Position numbers and translations under genes: made by a program. The notes under the pieces are model-generated. The model worked only from the letters and a program-made list of their open reading frames with translations, made no database searches and was not told the origin of the DNA. From an uncultured Alistipes sp. (GTDB lineage Bacteria; Bacteroidota; Bacteroidia; Bacteroidales; Rikenellaceae), in contig CASDZP010000019.1 in NCBI GenBank assembly GCA_949285535.1, positions 1 to 32,416 on the forward strand: a stretch of 32,416 nt of DNA. The letters are read 5' to 3'. Positions 24,246 to 32,416 of the stretch are shown here, piece after piece (within the stretch, counting starts at the first letter, position 1; every line of letters starts with the position of its first letter).

Positions 24246-25970
24246 CTATGTATGAGCAGCCTTGGTGTATTGCGCAGGAGTGAGACCGAAACGTTCCTTG
24301 AACAGGCGGTAGAAGGTTCTTGATGAAGAGAAACCCGAAGCCGTCGAAACACTGTCTATTGTCATGTTTTTGTCGTTTTTCATGAGCTGACACGCATAAT
24401 CGAGACGAATCAGGTTTATGTACTCAGTAAATGTGCATCCCGTCACAATACGCACCGAGTTGGCAACGTATGTCTCATTCGATGCCACACGTGCGGCGAC
24501 ATCTTTACGGCTCAGATTACCTGAACGGAACAGACCGTTTTCACGCACCACGTCGTCTATCTTTATAAAGAGACGCTCCTCGTCGCTGCTTGTGTCGTTG
24601 TTGATGCGTTCTCGTGCGTTCTCCCTGATTCTGACTTTGCTTTCCCTGAGTTGCTCGATGTTTTTGAACGCGCTCTTGTTTGCCTGGTTGATGCGCTGAA
24701 GACTTATTATCACCACAAGAAGAGTGGTTATCAACAGCGCCGAAGTCCCGACGATTAGTCCTATAAAAAAACGCTGACGTTTTACCTGTGTATCTTTCTG
24801 ATATATTACCGCGTTCTTTTTTTGAAGTCCTCCCATCAATTCCCTGTCGAGACTTCTGCGTCTGGCGTCCGAAGAGATAAGCGAATCTTCTATCTGCCTG
24901 TATGTCTCCAGGCTCTCATACGCTTTTTTGTAATTTTTCAGTCCGTAATATGCCTTGGCGCTATACTGGTAAAGTCGTCCCGCATCTTTGGTGTATATGT
25001 TGTCGTTCTGTACGACCATATCTCTGACACGGTTCACTATTCTCAAAGCCCGCTTGTAGTCTCCTTTAGCCAAAGCCATCTCTATCGCCGCACGATGTGC
25101 CGAATAGTCGATTATGGTTCCGCCTTTTAGTTTTCTGAATGACTCGCGACACAGATCGAAATAATACTCGGCTTTCTCATTGTTGTTGATAACCGAATAT
25201 GCCGACGCAAGATTCGAATAAATGTCGGTTTTTATCTCGAGAATATACCTTTTCATGATGTTGTTTTTAGTCATCGTGTCAACCTTTTCAATGATTGACA
25301 AAGACTTCAAAAACATCTCTATCGCCTTTTGCCTGTTACCATTCAGAGCCATTGTCTGCCCAAGTATGTCGGTAGCCAGAGCTTCCGATATGGTATCCTT
25401 GTTGTCTATCGCAAGTTTTATCGAACGGTTGGCTGTCTCTATGGACTTGTCGTAAAACTTCATGTTGTTGAAAAGGTCGATTTTTGAGATGAGCGATTGC
25501 TGCATTCCCGTCTGATCGTTTATGCTGTTGGCTATTTCATAACCTTTACGGTAAGATATCAACGCCAAATCAGCATCACCAATCTCCTGATAGCATGCGC
25601 CAAGCATATTGGATGCTATCGACAGCTGTCTGTTGTTTATTGTGCTGTCGGCAATTGATACTGCATAGGAAAAGACATCCGACGCCGTATGATAATAATA
25701 TTTCTGCCAGCAGGCGTGACCGTAAGAAAAAGCGGTTATGAACTTTTCGTATGTCGAATAGTTGCCCGTTCGCACTATGTTATATATGCGGCTGCCGACC
25801 AATATTGCCGAATCCGTCTTGCCCGACAGTTTGTAGTTGTTTATCGAGTCAAGCGTTTTCTTCAGCTTCGGGTCTATCTCCTGACCCTCTTTTTTTGTCG
25901 CACCGTATGTCTGAAAGTTAACAATGGCGCTCAAAAAAACAGTTATGAGCAATATGACTTTCCGTGTCAT
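24246..25970 (-). CDS. membrane-anchored TPR / AraC-type regulator
   Basis: This 574-residue protein has a signal peptide (about 1-23), tetratricopeptide repeats that would lie in the periplasm (about 30-370, for example ASNMLGACYQEIGDADLALISY and ILGQTMALNGNRQKAIEMF), a transmembrane helix FFIGLIVGTSALLITTLLVV (401-420), a short coiled coil, and a C-terminal AraC helix-turn-helix domain (about 465-570, ending GFSSSRTFYRLFKERFGLTPAQYTK). It would sense a periplasmic signal and act on DNA from the inner membrane, a one-component design found in Bacteroidetes. It is on the same strand and 129 bp downstream of the GH92 gene, with a terminator between, so it could be a local regulator. Targets cannot be read from the sequence. 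Confidence 0.85.
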   Translation of the reverse strand: MTRKVILLITVFLSAIVNFQTYGATKKEGQEIDPKLKKTLDSINNYKLSGKTDSAILVGSRIYNIVRTGNYSTYEKFITAFSYGHACWQKYYYHTASDVFSYAVSIADSTINNRQLSIASNMLGACYQEIGDADLALISYRKGYEIANSINDQTGMQQSLISKIDLFNNMKFYDKSIETANRSIKLAIDNKDTISEALATDILGQTMALNGNRQKAIEMFLKSLSIIEKVDTMTKNNIMKRYILEIKTDIYSNLASAYSVINNNEKAEYYFDLCRESFRKLKGGTIIDYSAHRAAIEMALAKGDYKRALRIVNRVRDMVVQNDNIYTKDAGRLYQYSAKAYYGLKNYKKAYESLETYRQIEDSLISSDARRRSLDRELMGGLQKKNAVIYQKDTQVKRQRFFIGLIVGTSALLITTLLVVIISLQRINQANKSAFKNIEQLRESKVRIRENARERINNDTSSDEERLFIKIDDVVRENGLFRSGNLSRKDVAARVASNETYVANSVRIVTGCTFTEYINLIRLDYACQLMKNDKNMTIDSVSTASGFSSSRTFYRLFKERFGLTPAQYTKAAHT

Positions 25971-26050
25971 TCTATCAGTTGTTGCGCAATAACCGACGAT
26001 TCCTAAAAACCGCGATTCATTGTGTTGTAAAAATCATTAAGACCGTCATC

Positions 26051-26098
26051 AAAATCGGCATCTTGTCCGATTATGCGTGAACAGGATGCCGATTAAAA
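26051..26098 (-). terminator. GH92 terminator
   Basis: Stem AATCGGCATC / GATGCCGATT encloses a 22-nt loop and starts within 6 bp of the stop codon. On the minus strand TTTT follows. Confidence 0.7.
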
Positions 26099-26099
26099 A

Positions 26100-28361
26100 T
26101 TATCCGTTAGGGAATATATCCTTACACGGTTTGTCTGTCATCACGAACCGCAAAGAGGCTCCGTTCATTATCTCGTCATGAGTTATGTAACCTCTGTCGA
26201 GTCGTTTCCCGTTGAGCCATACCGATTTCACATATCTGTTTGTCGGCGAGTATCCCTCCGCCGTCATTGTGAACCGCTTGCCGTTATACAAATCTATCTC
26301 CGCGCCCGAAATCATCGGTGCACCTATATAGTATCTGCCATCGCCGGGGCATACAGGATAGAAGCCCATGGAAGAGAAGAGATACCACACGCTCATCTGA
26401 CCGCAGTCGTCATTGTTGGGCATACCGTTGCGGCTGTCGTTATAGACGCTGTCGGCAACCATGTTGACCGCGTCGGCAATTTTCCACGCCGCTCCTGCGG
26501 GATTATAGAGATAGAGGAACTGATGTCCGGGTTCGTCACCGTGACCGTAATGGCCGAAGAAACCCGATATATCGACATGCTGCTCACCTTTCATGTTCAT
26601 GGGAGTGTTGAGCATGCTGTCCATGCCCGCCACGAAACGTTCTTTGCCGCCCATGCGGTTTATCATGGTATCTATGGCGTGCGGCCAATAGTAGGAGTAC
26701 GCCCAGATGTTACCCGAAACATAGTGCAGTTTGAGTGACTCCCAGTCGCTCATGTCTGGATATATGAACTCGCCCTCTTCGGTACGGGGAAGCAACAGAC
26801 GCAAAGAGTCGTTATAGTGGTTAAGGAAGCTCAAGGCACGTTTGTCATACTCGGCTCTTATCGAGTCTTTGCCGAGTTTCTCCGCCACACGGGCGATGCA
26901 CCAGTCGTAATAGGAGTTCTCCGCCGTCTTCGACACCGATGCGGGGATACCAGCCTTTACATATCCGAGTTTGCGATAAGACTCGACACCGCTCGGGCCG
27001 TCGCTGCTCGACGTATAGTCGTGGTTCGATGCCGAAACCATTGCTTCAAGCGCCTTTTCCGCGTCTATGCCCGGAATGTTTTTCAGTATTGCGTCAGAGA
27101 TTACAGACACGGCGGGATAACCAATCATGCAGGTGTTGTCCCAGCCTGTCAGTTCCCAGAGAGGTATCTGACCGCCGTTCTCATATCGTGACACCAGAGA
27201 CGCCACAATGTCGGCTGTCACCTCAGGTTCTGTCATCGTAAAGAGCGGATGAACGGCACGATGCGTGTCCCAAAGAGAGAATGTACTGTAATTGACGAAC
27301 TCTCCTTTTGTGTCGAACACCTTACCCATAGCCGAATATTTACCGTCAGCGTCCTGCCACAGGTTCGGCTGTATCATGGCGTGATAGAGTGCTGTGTAAA
27401 GCAGTCTGAGACGAGAGGTGTCTGCGCTCTCAAAGTGATAACGTCCAAGTTTCTCTTCCCACGCGCCGCGAGCCTTGCCGTAAGCCTCGGCGAACGACTT
27501 GCTTGTCTCTGCCGCGAGGTTCTTTTCCGCACCTTCGAGGCTTACACCCGAGAGGGCGACCCTAACCTCTACCGAATCGGACGGCTTGCATGCGAAACGG
27601 AAGTTACCGACGACATTTTCGCCAGAAAGCGAATCGCGAACGGGAACAGCATCGAGCTGTGAAGCTTTACGTAACAGTGCCTCATCGAAAGGACGTGAGA
27701 AAGAGGCAGTGAAATATATTGTTCTCGGACCGCCCCAACCGACACTTCGGCAAAAACCTCTTGCCGTAACACTGTCAACCACTTCGAGGGATGTCCAAAG
27801 ACTCTTTCCGAATATCTTGTGCGCAGGGTCTATCACGATGTTCATCGTGTCGCCCTTTTGTATCGTATATTTATGAAAACCCACTCTCTCGGTCGCCGTC
27901 ATCTCGGCTGTAATGCCGTAGTCGAGCAACTCCACGGAGTAATACCCCGCCGACGCCTTCTCCTGTGACGGGTCATGGCTTATGCGGCTGCGATAACCGC
28001 CGTCGGGGTCGCTCTTGTCTCCGGGAACCCATTCGGGCGTGCCGCTTGTGGCGGTTACGAGAATGTCGCCGAGGTCTGACCAACCCGTACCGCTCAAGTG
28101 ATTATGACTGAAACCCATTATGTTGTCGTCGGAGCTGTGATAACCCGAACACCAGTTCCAACCTGTTATGTCGCCGTCGGGGCTCAACTGTATCGAGCCG
28201 AACGGATAGGCGGCGCCTGGAAATGTGTGTACGATGCCGTCGGTACCGATGAAGGGATCGACAAAAGCCAACGGGTCTGTATCTTGTTTGGGTATGGAGG
28301 TTCCGCCGCATGAAAAGAGGGTCAGAACCGCAAGAGGTGTAAAAAATTTGGATATTCGCAT
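26100..28361 (-). CDS. GH92-family glycoside hydrolase lipoprotein with altered catalytic-acid motif
   Basis: This 753-residue lipoprotein (signal ending TLFSC, Cys18) belongs to GH92, the calcium-dependent exo-alpha-mannosidase family. Family blocks are FVDPFIGTDG (33-42), GFSHNHLSGTGWSDLGDI (83-100), FSLWDTHRAVHPLFT, HGDEPGHQFLYLYN (607-620), NNDDCGQMSVWYLFSSMGFYPV (649-670, which should carry the catalytic base aspartates) and YYIGAPM. In known GH92 enzymes the general acid is the Glu in a YEGNxWQY motif; here the matching segment is YVSGNIWAY (547-555), so the Glu is Ser549. The enzyme may therefore use a substrate needing no acid (such as a mannosyl phosphate), use another residue, or be a binding protein. 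It stands opposite the DUF2723 gene, with overlapping promoters. Confidence 0.88.
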   Translation of the reverse strand: MRISKFFTPLAVLTLFSCGGTSIPKQDTDPLAFVDPFIGTDGIVHTFPGAAYPFGSIQLSPDGDITGWNWCSGYHSSDDNIMGFSHNHLSGTGWSDLGDILVTATSGTPEWVPGDKSDPDGGYRSRISHDPSQEKASAGYYSVELLDYGITAEMTATERVGFHKYTIQKGDTMNIVIDPAHKIFGKSLWTSLEVVDSVTARGFCRSVGWGGPRTIYFTASFSRPFDEALLRKASQLDAVPVRDSLSGENVVGNFRFACKPSDSVEVRVALSGVSLEGAEKNLAAETSKSFAEAYGKARGAWEEKLGRYHFESADTSRLRLLYTALYHAMIQPNLWQDADGKYSAMGKVFDTKGEFVNYSTFSLWDTHRAVHPLFTMTEPEVTADIVASLVSRYENGGQIPLWELTGWDNTCMIGYPAVSVISDAILKNIPGIDAEKALEAMVSASNHDYTSSSDGPSGVESYRKLGYVKAGIPASVSKTAENSYYDWCIARVAEKLGKDSIRAEYDKRALSFLNHYNDSLRLLLPRTEEGEFIYPDMSDWESLKLHYVSGNIWAYSYYWPHAIDTMINRMGGKERFVAGMDSMLNTPMNMKGEQHVDISGFFGHYGHGDEPGHQFLYLYNPAGAAWKIADAVNMVADSVYNDSRNGMPNNDDCGQMSVWYLFSSMGFYPVCPGDGRYYIGAPMISGAEIDLYNGKRFTMTAEGYSPTNRYVKSVWLNGKRLDRGYITHDEIMNGASLRFVMTDKPCKDIFPNG

Positions 28362-28384
28362 AAAGTGTGTTTCTTGTCCGAAAA

Positions 28385-28416
28385 CAAAAATATAAAATTA
28401 TGGCGTATTCATCAAA
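28385..28416 (-). promoter_or_regulatory. GH92 promoter
   Basis: On the minus strand this is TTTG (28416-28413), a 20-nt spacer, then TATTTTTG (28392-28385), a full consensus match. The leader would be only about 17 nt. It overlaps the promoter on the other strand. Confidence 0.68.
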
Positions 28417-28429
28417 TTTATTATATTTG
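28399..28429 (+). promoter_or_regulatory. DUF2723 promoter
   Basis: TATG (28399-28402), a 19-nt spacer, then TATATTTG (28422-28429). The -7 box is a full match and the -33 box has one mismatch. The leader is about 155 nt and holds hairpin TGTCCCGA / TCGGGACA (28450-28480). This promoter overlaps the GH92 promoter. Confidence 0.55.
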
Positions 28430-28590
28430 CAATCTGTGTCGGAGGCGCCTGTCCCGACTCTCTGACGGGCTTTCGGGACATCATTCCGCATTATTCGGCA
28501 TCGTTGTGGCAAAGCGGTTTTCACGCTCTTTCAGCCTTTGTCGCAAGAGATTCTTTTAACGAAAAAACAGAAAATAAAAACAGATAAAAA

Positions 28591-31500
28591 ATGAGTCTAT
28601 TTCAAAAGCAGAGCATAATATGGGGATGGGTCGTTTTTGCCCTTTCGCTTCTGACCTATATCCTCTCGCTCGAGCCTACCGCCAGTCTGTGGGACTGTTC
28701 GGAATTTATCGCCACCTCTTATAAGATGGAGGTGGGTCACCCTCCCGGAGCGCCTCTTTTCATGATGATAAACAGGCTCTTCTCGATGCTTGCGCCGAAC
28801 ACCTCTTATGTGGCGATGTTCGTGAACATAGCTTCCGCCACCGCCAGCGCGATGACGATAGCTTTCCTTTTCTGGTCTGTGGCATGCCTCGGACGTCGTC
28901 TTGTCAGACCCGCCGACAGACACTATGAACCGAACGGACTCGAAACATTCATAATCATGGCGGCGGCGTTTGTCGGCTCAATGGCTTACGCTTTCACCGA
29001 CACTTTCTGGTTCTCGGCTGTCGAGGGCGAGGTTTACGCGCAGTCGTCGCTATTCACGGCGTTCGTGTTCTGGGTAATCCTCCGTTGGGAGCATGTCGCT
29101 GACGAGCCACACTCAAACAGATGGATAGTGCTTCTGGCATATCTGATGGGTCTTTCGATTGGCGTCCACCTGCTCAATCTGCTCGCCATTCCCGCGATAG
29201 TGCTTGTTTACTACTATAACCGCTTCCCCGAACGCAGCCGTATCGGCTGGTGGAAAGCGTTCGGCGTGTCGGTGTTGATTCTGCTTGTGGCGCTCTATGT
29301 GATAATACCGGGGACGGTACGTCTCGGCGCGGTTGTTGACCGTATGTTCGTCAACGGCTTCGGACTTCCCGTCAACAGCGGTCTTGCCACATCGTTCATC
29401 GCACTGATTCTGTTACTCGGCTATGCCGCTTACAAGGCGCAACAGCGCGGACGCGTGATTCTCAACACGGTATTGCTGTGCGCGAGCATGATGGTACTCG
29501 GCTATTCGAGCTACGCGTCGGTGGTTATCCGTTCGGTGGCCAATCCTCCGATGAACTCGAACGCGCCCGATGACCCCTATCAGCTTCTCTCGTTCCTCAA
29601 CCGAGAGCAGTACGGCAACAGACCCCTCTTCAAGGGTCAGTACTATTCGGCTCCCGTGATTGACTACGTAAAGGAGAGCAGCTACTATTACGATGATGAC
29701 AAGAAAAAGTATATTCCATACGAATATACTGCCGACTACAAATACGATCCCCGTTTTGTAACCATATTCCCCCGCATGTACGACTCGTCACAGGCAGAGG
29801 AGTATCAGCGTTGGGCGGGCATCGACCCCAAAAAGGCGAAGAGGATAAACATAGGCGACGGAGAGACGGTGATAAAACCCTCTTTCCTCGACAACCTCAA
29901 ATATTTCTTCGGCTATCAGCTAAACTACATGTACTGGCGTTATTTCCTCTGGAACTTTGTGGGACGACAGAACGACCTCCAGGCGCAGGGAGAGATAACC
30001 AAAGGCAACTGGCTCTCGGGTATAGGCTTCATCGACAGAATATACCTCGGACCGCAAGACAACCTGCCCGACGATTTGGCAAACAACAAGGGACGCAACA
30101 CCTACTATTTCCTGCCGTTCCTGTTGGGCATGGTCGGTCTGTTGTGGCAGCTCGGCAGAGACCGCAACAACTTCACCATTGTCTTCTGGTTCTTCTTCAT
30201 GACGGGTATCGCAATCATCCTCTACATCAACCAGCCGCCTATGCAGCCTCGCGAGCGAGACTACGCCTTTGCGGGTTCGTTCTACGCCTTCTCGATATGG
30301 ATAGGTCTCGGGGTGATAGCCTTGTGGCAGATGTTGTCGCGCATGTGGACAAACAAAAAGGCGACGGCGCTTGTCTCTACACTCGTCTGCCTCTCTGTTC
30401 CCTCTATCCTGCTGGCTCAGAACTGGGACGACCATACACGTGCAGGACGTTATGTGGCACGCGACTTCGGCGCCAACTATCTCAACAGCACGTTACCCAA
30501 CTCTATAATAATGCCTTACGGCGACAACGATACATTCCCCCTTTGGTACAATCAGGAGGTCGAGGGTGTACGTCGTGATGTCAAGATTGCCAACCTGAGC
30601 TATCTGCAAAGCGACTGGTATGCAAACCAAATGACCGACAAGAGCTATGAAGCTGACCCGATAGCCTTCACCCTGCCCAAGGAGAAATGGTATCGCGTGA
30701 ACGAGTATATCCCCATCGTCGAGCTCTTCGACGAGCCGATAACCGGACACGAGCTGCTGGAGTTCATTAAGAACGACTCGCCAGTCAAACAGCGCATAAC
30801 ATCGCAGTTCACGACGAGCAGCGTCACCGACTTCATTCCCGGGCGAAAGATAGCCATCCCCGTAAACAAGGAGAACGCCCTGCGTAGCGGCATCGTATCG
30901 CCGCGCGACAGCTCTCTTATGGTTGACACGGTCTATCTGACGTTGAACGGCAGAGGTCTGACACGCTCCGATTATCTCATCCTCGACATGATAACGACAG
31001 CCGACTGGGCGCGCCCCATATATTTCACACAACCGAGTGCCGTAAGCGCGTTGGGCGGATTGAGCAACTATCTGCAGAACGACGGCTTCGCATACCGACT
31101 CGTGCCCATAAAGACTCTTGGACGCACCCTCGAAATGGGACGCATCGACAGCGACTACCTCTATGACAAGCTGATGAACACCTTCAGTTTCGGTAATCTT
31201 AAAGGCGACATATATGTCGATGACTTTATCGACCATACCGTAAACTCCACACAGGTGAGAACGACATTTGCCCGTCTTGCCAAACAGCTTGCGACAGAAG
31301 GTGACACCGTAAAAGCGGTGAAAGTTCTCGACAAGGTCATGGAAGAGGTGCCGTTCACGAGCGTAAACCACTCGTACACCACTCCATCTCTGATTGAGGC
31401 GTTCTATACGGCAGGTCTCACCGAGCGTGGTGACTCGTTGTTCAACGACTTCAAGGATAACATCATAGATCACCTGAGATACTACTCGCAGTTCAACGGT

Positions 31501-31644
31501 AAGAAGTATGAGTCTGTGATGTCGGAGATACAGCAGCAGGCATACTATTTACAGATGCTTGAGCAGATAGCGACACGCTATAACAGAGAGGCGCTCAAGA
31601 AAGAAGTGGGCGAATATCTGGACGCGATGTTCGGTGTAGAATAG
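28591..31644 (+). CDS. DUF2723 multi-spanning membrane protein (GT-C fold, TMEM260-like)
   Basis: This 1017-residue protein has an N-terminal region of roughly a dozen transmembrane helices (about 10-600) and a soluble C-terminal region (about 600-1017) with helical, TPR-like repeats. The DUF2723 signature is SLWDCSEFIATSYKMEVGHPPGAPLF (described in parts: LWDCSEFI at about 34-41, GHPPGAPLF at about 49-57) and FSAVEGEVYAQSSLF; acidic residues in the first periplasmic loops are the likely GT-C catalytic site. The animal member of this family, TMEM260, is a protein O-mannosyltransferase, so this one may transfer mannose from a lipid donor to exported proteins; that is inference for bacteria. 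It is divergently transcribed from the GH92 gene, which makes a mannose link attractive. Confidence 0.85.
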   Translation: MSLFQKQSIIWGWVVFALSLLTYILSLEPTASLWDCSEFIATSYKMEVGHPPGAPLFMMINRLFSMLAPNTSYVAMFVNIASATASAMTIAFLFWSVACLGRRLVRPADRHYEPNGLETFIIMAAAFVGSMAYAFTDTFWFSAVEGEVYAQSSLFTAFVFWVILRWEHVADEPHSNRWIVLLAYLMGLSIGVHLLNLLAIPAIVLVYYYNRFPERSRIGWWKAFGVSVLILLVALYVIIPGTVRLGAVVDRMFVNGFGLPVNSGLATSFIALILLLGYAAYKAQQRGRVILNTVLLCASMMVLGYSSYASVVIRSVANPPMNSNAPDDPYQLLSFLNREQYGNRPLFKGQYYSAPVIDYVKESSYYYDDDKKKYIPYEYTADYKYDPRFVTIFPRMYDSSQAEEYQRWAGIDPKKAKRINIGDGETVIKPSFLDNLKYFFGYQLNYMYWRYFLWNFVGRQNDLQAQGEITKGNWLSGIGFIDRIYLGPQDNLPDDLANNKGRNTYYFLPFLLGMVGLLWQLGRDRNNFTIVFWFFFMTGIAIILYINQPPMQPRERDYAFAGSFYAFSIWIGLGVIALWQMLSRMWTNKKATALVSTLVCLSVPSILLAQNWDDHTRAGRYVARDFGANYLNSTLPNSIIMPYGDNDTFPLWYNQEVEGVRRDVKIANLSYLQSDWYANQMTDKSYEADPIAFTLPKEKWYRVNEYIPIVELFDEPITGHELLEFIKNDSPVKQRITSQFTTSSVTDFIPGRKIAIPVNKENALRSGIVSPRDSSLMVDTVYLTLNGRGLTRSDYLILDMITTADWARPIYFTQPSAVSALGGLSNYLQNDGFAYRLVPIKTLGRTLEMGRIDSDYLYDKLMNTFSFGNLKGDIYVDDFIDHTVNSTQVRTTFARLAKQLATEGDTVKAVKVLDKVMEEVPFTSVNHSYTTPSLIEAFYTAGLTERGDSLFNDFKDNIIDHLRYYSQFNGKKYESVMSEIQQQAYYLQMLEQIATRYNREALKKEVGEYLDAMFGVE

Positions 31645-31660
31645 GCATGATTTTTGTAAT

Positions 31661-31755
31661 ATCTGTTATTGTGAACAGATGGCAGAGTTTATGTCGGATT
31701 CATGTTTGAGACATGACATAATGCCACAGATTCATGACAGACGGACATGATGTCC
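31661..31755. promoter_or_regulatory. cluster of small palindromes upstream of the rubrerythrin gene
   Basis: Three perfect inverted repeats lie in 95 bp: ATCTGTT-ATTGTG-AACAGAT (31661-31680), TCATGT-TTGAG-ACATGA (31700-31716) and GGACAT-G-ATGTCC (31743-31755). The last two share a CATG core. The dyads could be operators for a redox regulator. I found no consensus promoter nearby. Confidence 0.4.
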
Positions 31756-31791
31756 ATAAAAAACAAAACACACAATTTATTATATTGACTT

Positions 31792-32346
31792 ATGAAAAAG
31801 AAATTTATTTGTACCGTTTGCGGTTACGTACACGAAGGTGATTCAGCACCTGAAAAATGCCCCCAGTGCCATCAGCCCGGCTCTAAATTCAAAGAGGTAA
31901 TTGAAGACGAAGGTCTCTCATGGGCAGACGAACATCGTATCGGTGTTGCCAAAGATGTTGACGCTGAAGTACTCGAAGGTCTTCGCGCTCACTTTATGGG
32001 CGAGTGCTCAGAGGTGGGTATGTATCTCGCGATGAGCCGTCAGGCAGACCGTGAGGGTTATCCCGAAGTTGCTGAAGCCTACAAACGTATCGCATGGGAA
32101 GAGGCGGAACACGCTTCTAAATTCGCTGAACTTCTCGGCGAAGTGGTATGGGACACCAAGACCAACCTAAAAGCCCGTATGGAAGCTGAAGCAGGTGCAT
32201 GCGCAGACAAAAAACGCATCGCTACACGTGCAAAAGAACTCGGTCTCGACGCCATCCACGACACAGTTCACGAAATGTGCAAAGACGAAGCACGTCACGG
32301 ACAGGCTTTCGAAGGTCTCTACAAACGTTTCTTCGCTAACAAATAG
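31792..32346 (+). CDS. reverse rubrerythrin (N-terminal rubredoxin)
   Basis: This 184-residue oxidative-stress protein would reduce hydrogen peroxide or oxygen with electrons from NAD(P)H-linked partners. Unlike classical rubrerythrin, the rubredoxin domain comes first: C7-TV-C10 and C23-PQ-C26 bind one iron. The ferritin-like four-helix part follows (about 55-182), with di-iron ligands in ECSEVGMY (E71/E74), EEAEH (E104-AE-H107) and DEARH (E166-AR-H169). The layout matches the reverse rubrerythrins of anaerobes. It is monocistronic, with palindromic DNA upstream and a terminator starting 3 bp after the stop. Confidence 0.9.
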   Translation: MKKKFICTVCGYVHEGDSAPEKCPQCHQPGSKFKEVIEDEGLSWADEHRIGVAKDVDAEVLEGLRAHFMGECSEVGMYLAMSRQADREGYPEVAEAYKRIAWEEAEHASKFAELLGEVVWDTKTNLKARMEAEAGACADKKRIATRAKELGLDAIHDTVHEMCKDEARHGQAFEGLYKRFFANK

Positions 32347-32349
32347 TGT

Positions 32350-32415
32350 TGAAATACAATAAAGGAAAGAGGCTGTCTCGGTATTGAGACAGCCTCTTTC
32401 CTTTATTGTATTTCA
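32350..32415 (+). terminator. rubrerythrin terminator, 30-bp perfect palindrome
   Basis: Arms at 32350-32379 and 32386-32415 match without error around a 6-nt loop. The GC core GAGGCTGTCTC is flanked by a longer AT-rich symmetrical part than termination needs. The window ends one base later, so I cannot tell whether an inverted copy of the gene end follows as at ssrA and the M81 gene. Confidence 0.88.
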
Positions 32416-32416
32416 G

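Overview
The window looks like the chromosome of an anaerobic Bacteroidales bacterium, probably a gut species. The evidence is the -33 TTTG / -7 TAnnTTTG promoter signature in front of several genes, a CfxA/CepA-type class A2 beta-lactamase, DUF4493 and PCMD surface lipoproteins, a GH92 lipoprotein, a DUF2723 membrane protein, a TPR/AraC membrane regulator, a reverse rubrerythrin, and the bamD-rpoZ-coaBC order usual in this phylum. I cannot settle the family. There are no insertion sequences, tRNAs, rRNAs or CRISPR arrays.

Layout. 1-535: no convincing protein gene, but a promoter-terminator pair on the minus strand that could make a small RNA of about 80 nt. 536-1033: GNAT acetyltransferase. 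1061-1354: a dispersed repeat joined to an inverted copy of the 3' end of the tmRNA gene (ssrA, 1317-1717, minus). 1784-2671: beta-lactamase (minus). 2913-4478: secreted M81/MlrC-like metallopeptidase, followed by a 103-bp-arm palindrome that copies the gene's own 3' end, and then the second copy of the repeat (to 4777). 5014-13313: a five-gene minus-strand operon of surface lipoproteins (DUF4493 and PCMD domains) and one outer-membrane barrel, read from a consensus promoter at 13519-13549. 13945-15384: aspartate ammonia-lyase. 15483-15724: a 42-bp tandem array in which each unit can fold. 15831-17090: alpha-oxoamine synthase, likely serine palmitoyltransferase. 17307-20344: bamD, rpoZ, coaBC. 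20447-22321: Uup-type ABC-F ATPase. 22500-23919: minus-strand redox cluster (DUF6132, lipoprotein thioredoxin, ferredoxin, MarR). 24246-25970: TPR/AraC regulator. 26100-28361: GH92 lipoprotein, divergent from the DUF2723 protein at 28591-31644 through overlapping promoters. 31792-32346: reverse rubrerythrin, followed by a 30-bp perfect terminator palindrome at the window edge.

Most genes are housekeeping or envelope functions. Three parts go beyond that. First, two copies of one ~150-bp repeat both lie downstream of a gene, in the same orientation, and both are joined to an inverted duplication of that gene's 3' end centred on its terminator hairpin. This suggests a mobilisation or template-switch process I do not recognise. 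Second, the five-gene DUF4493/PCMD/barrel operon looks like an uncharacterised surface assembly. Third, a GH92 enzyme that seems to lack the family's catalytic acid is divergently paired with a GT-C protein of the family containing the animal O-mannosyltransferase TMEM260.
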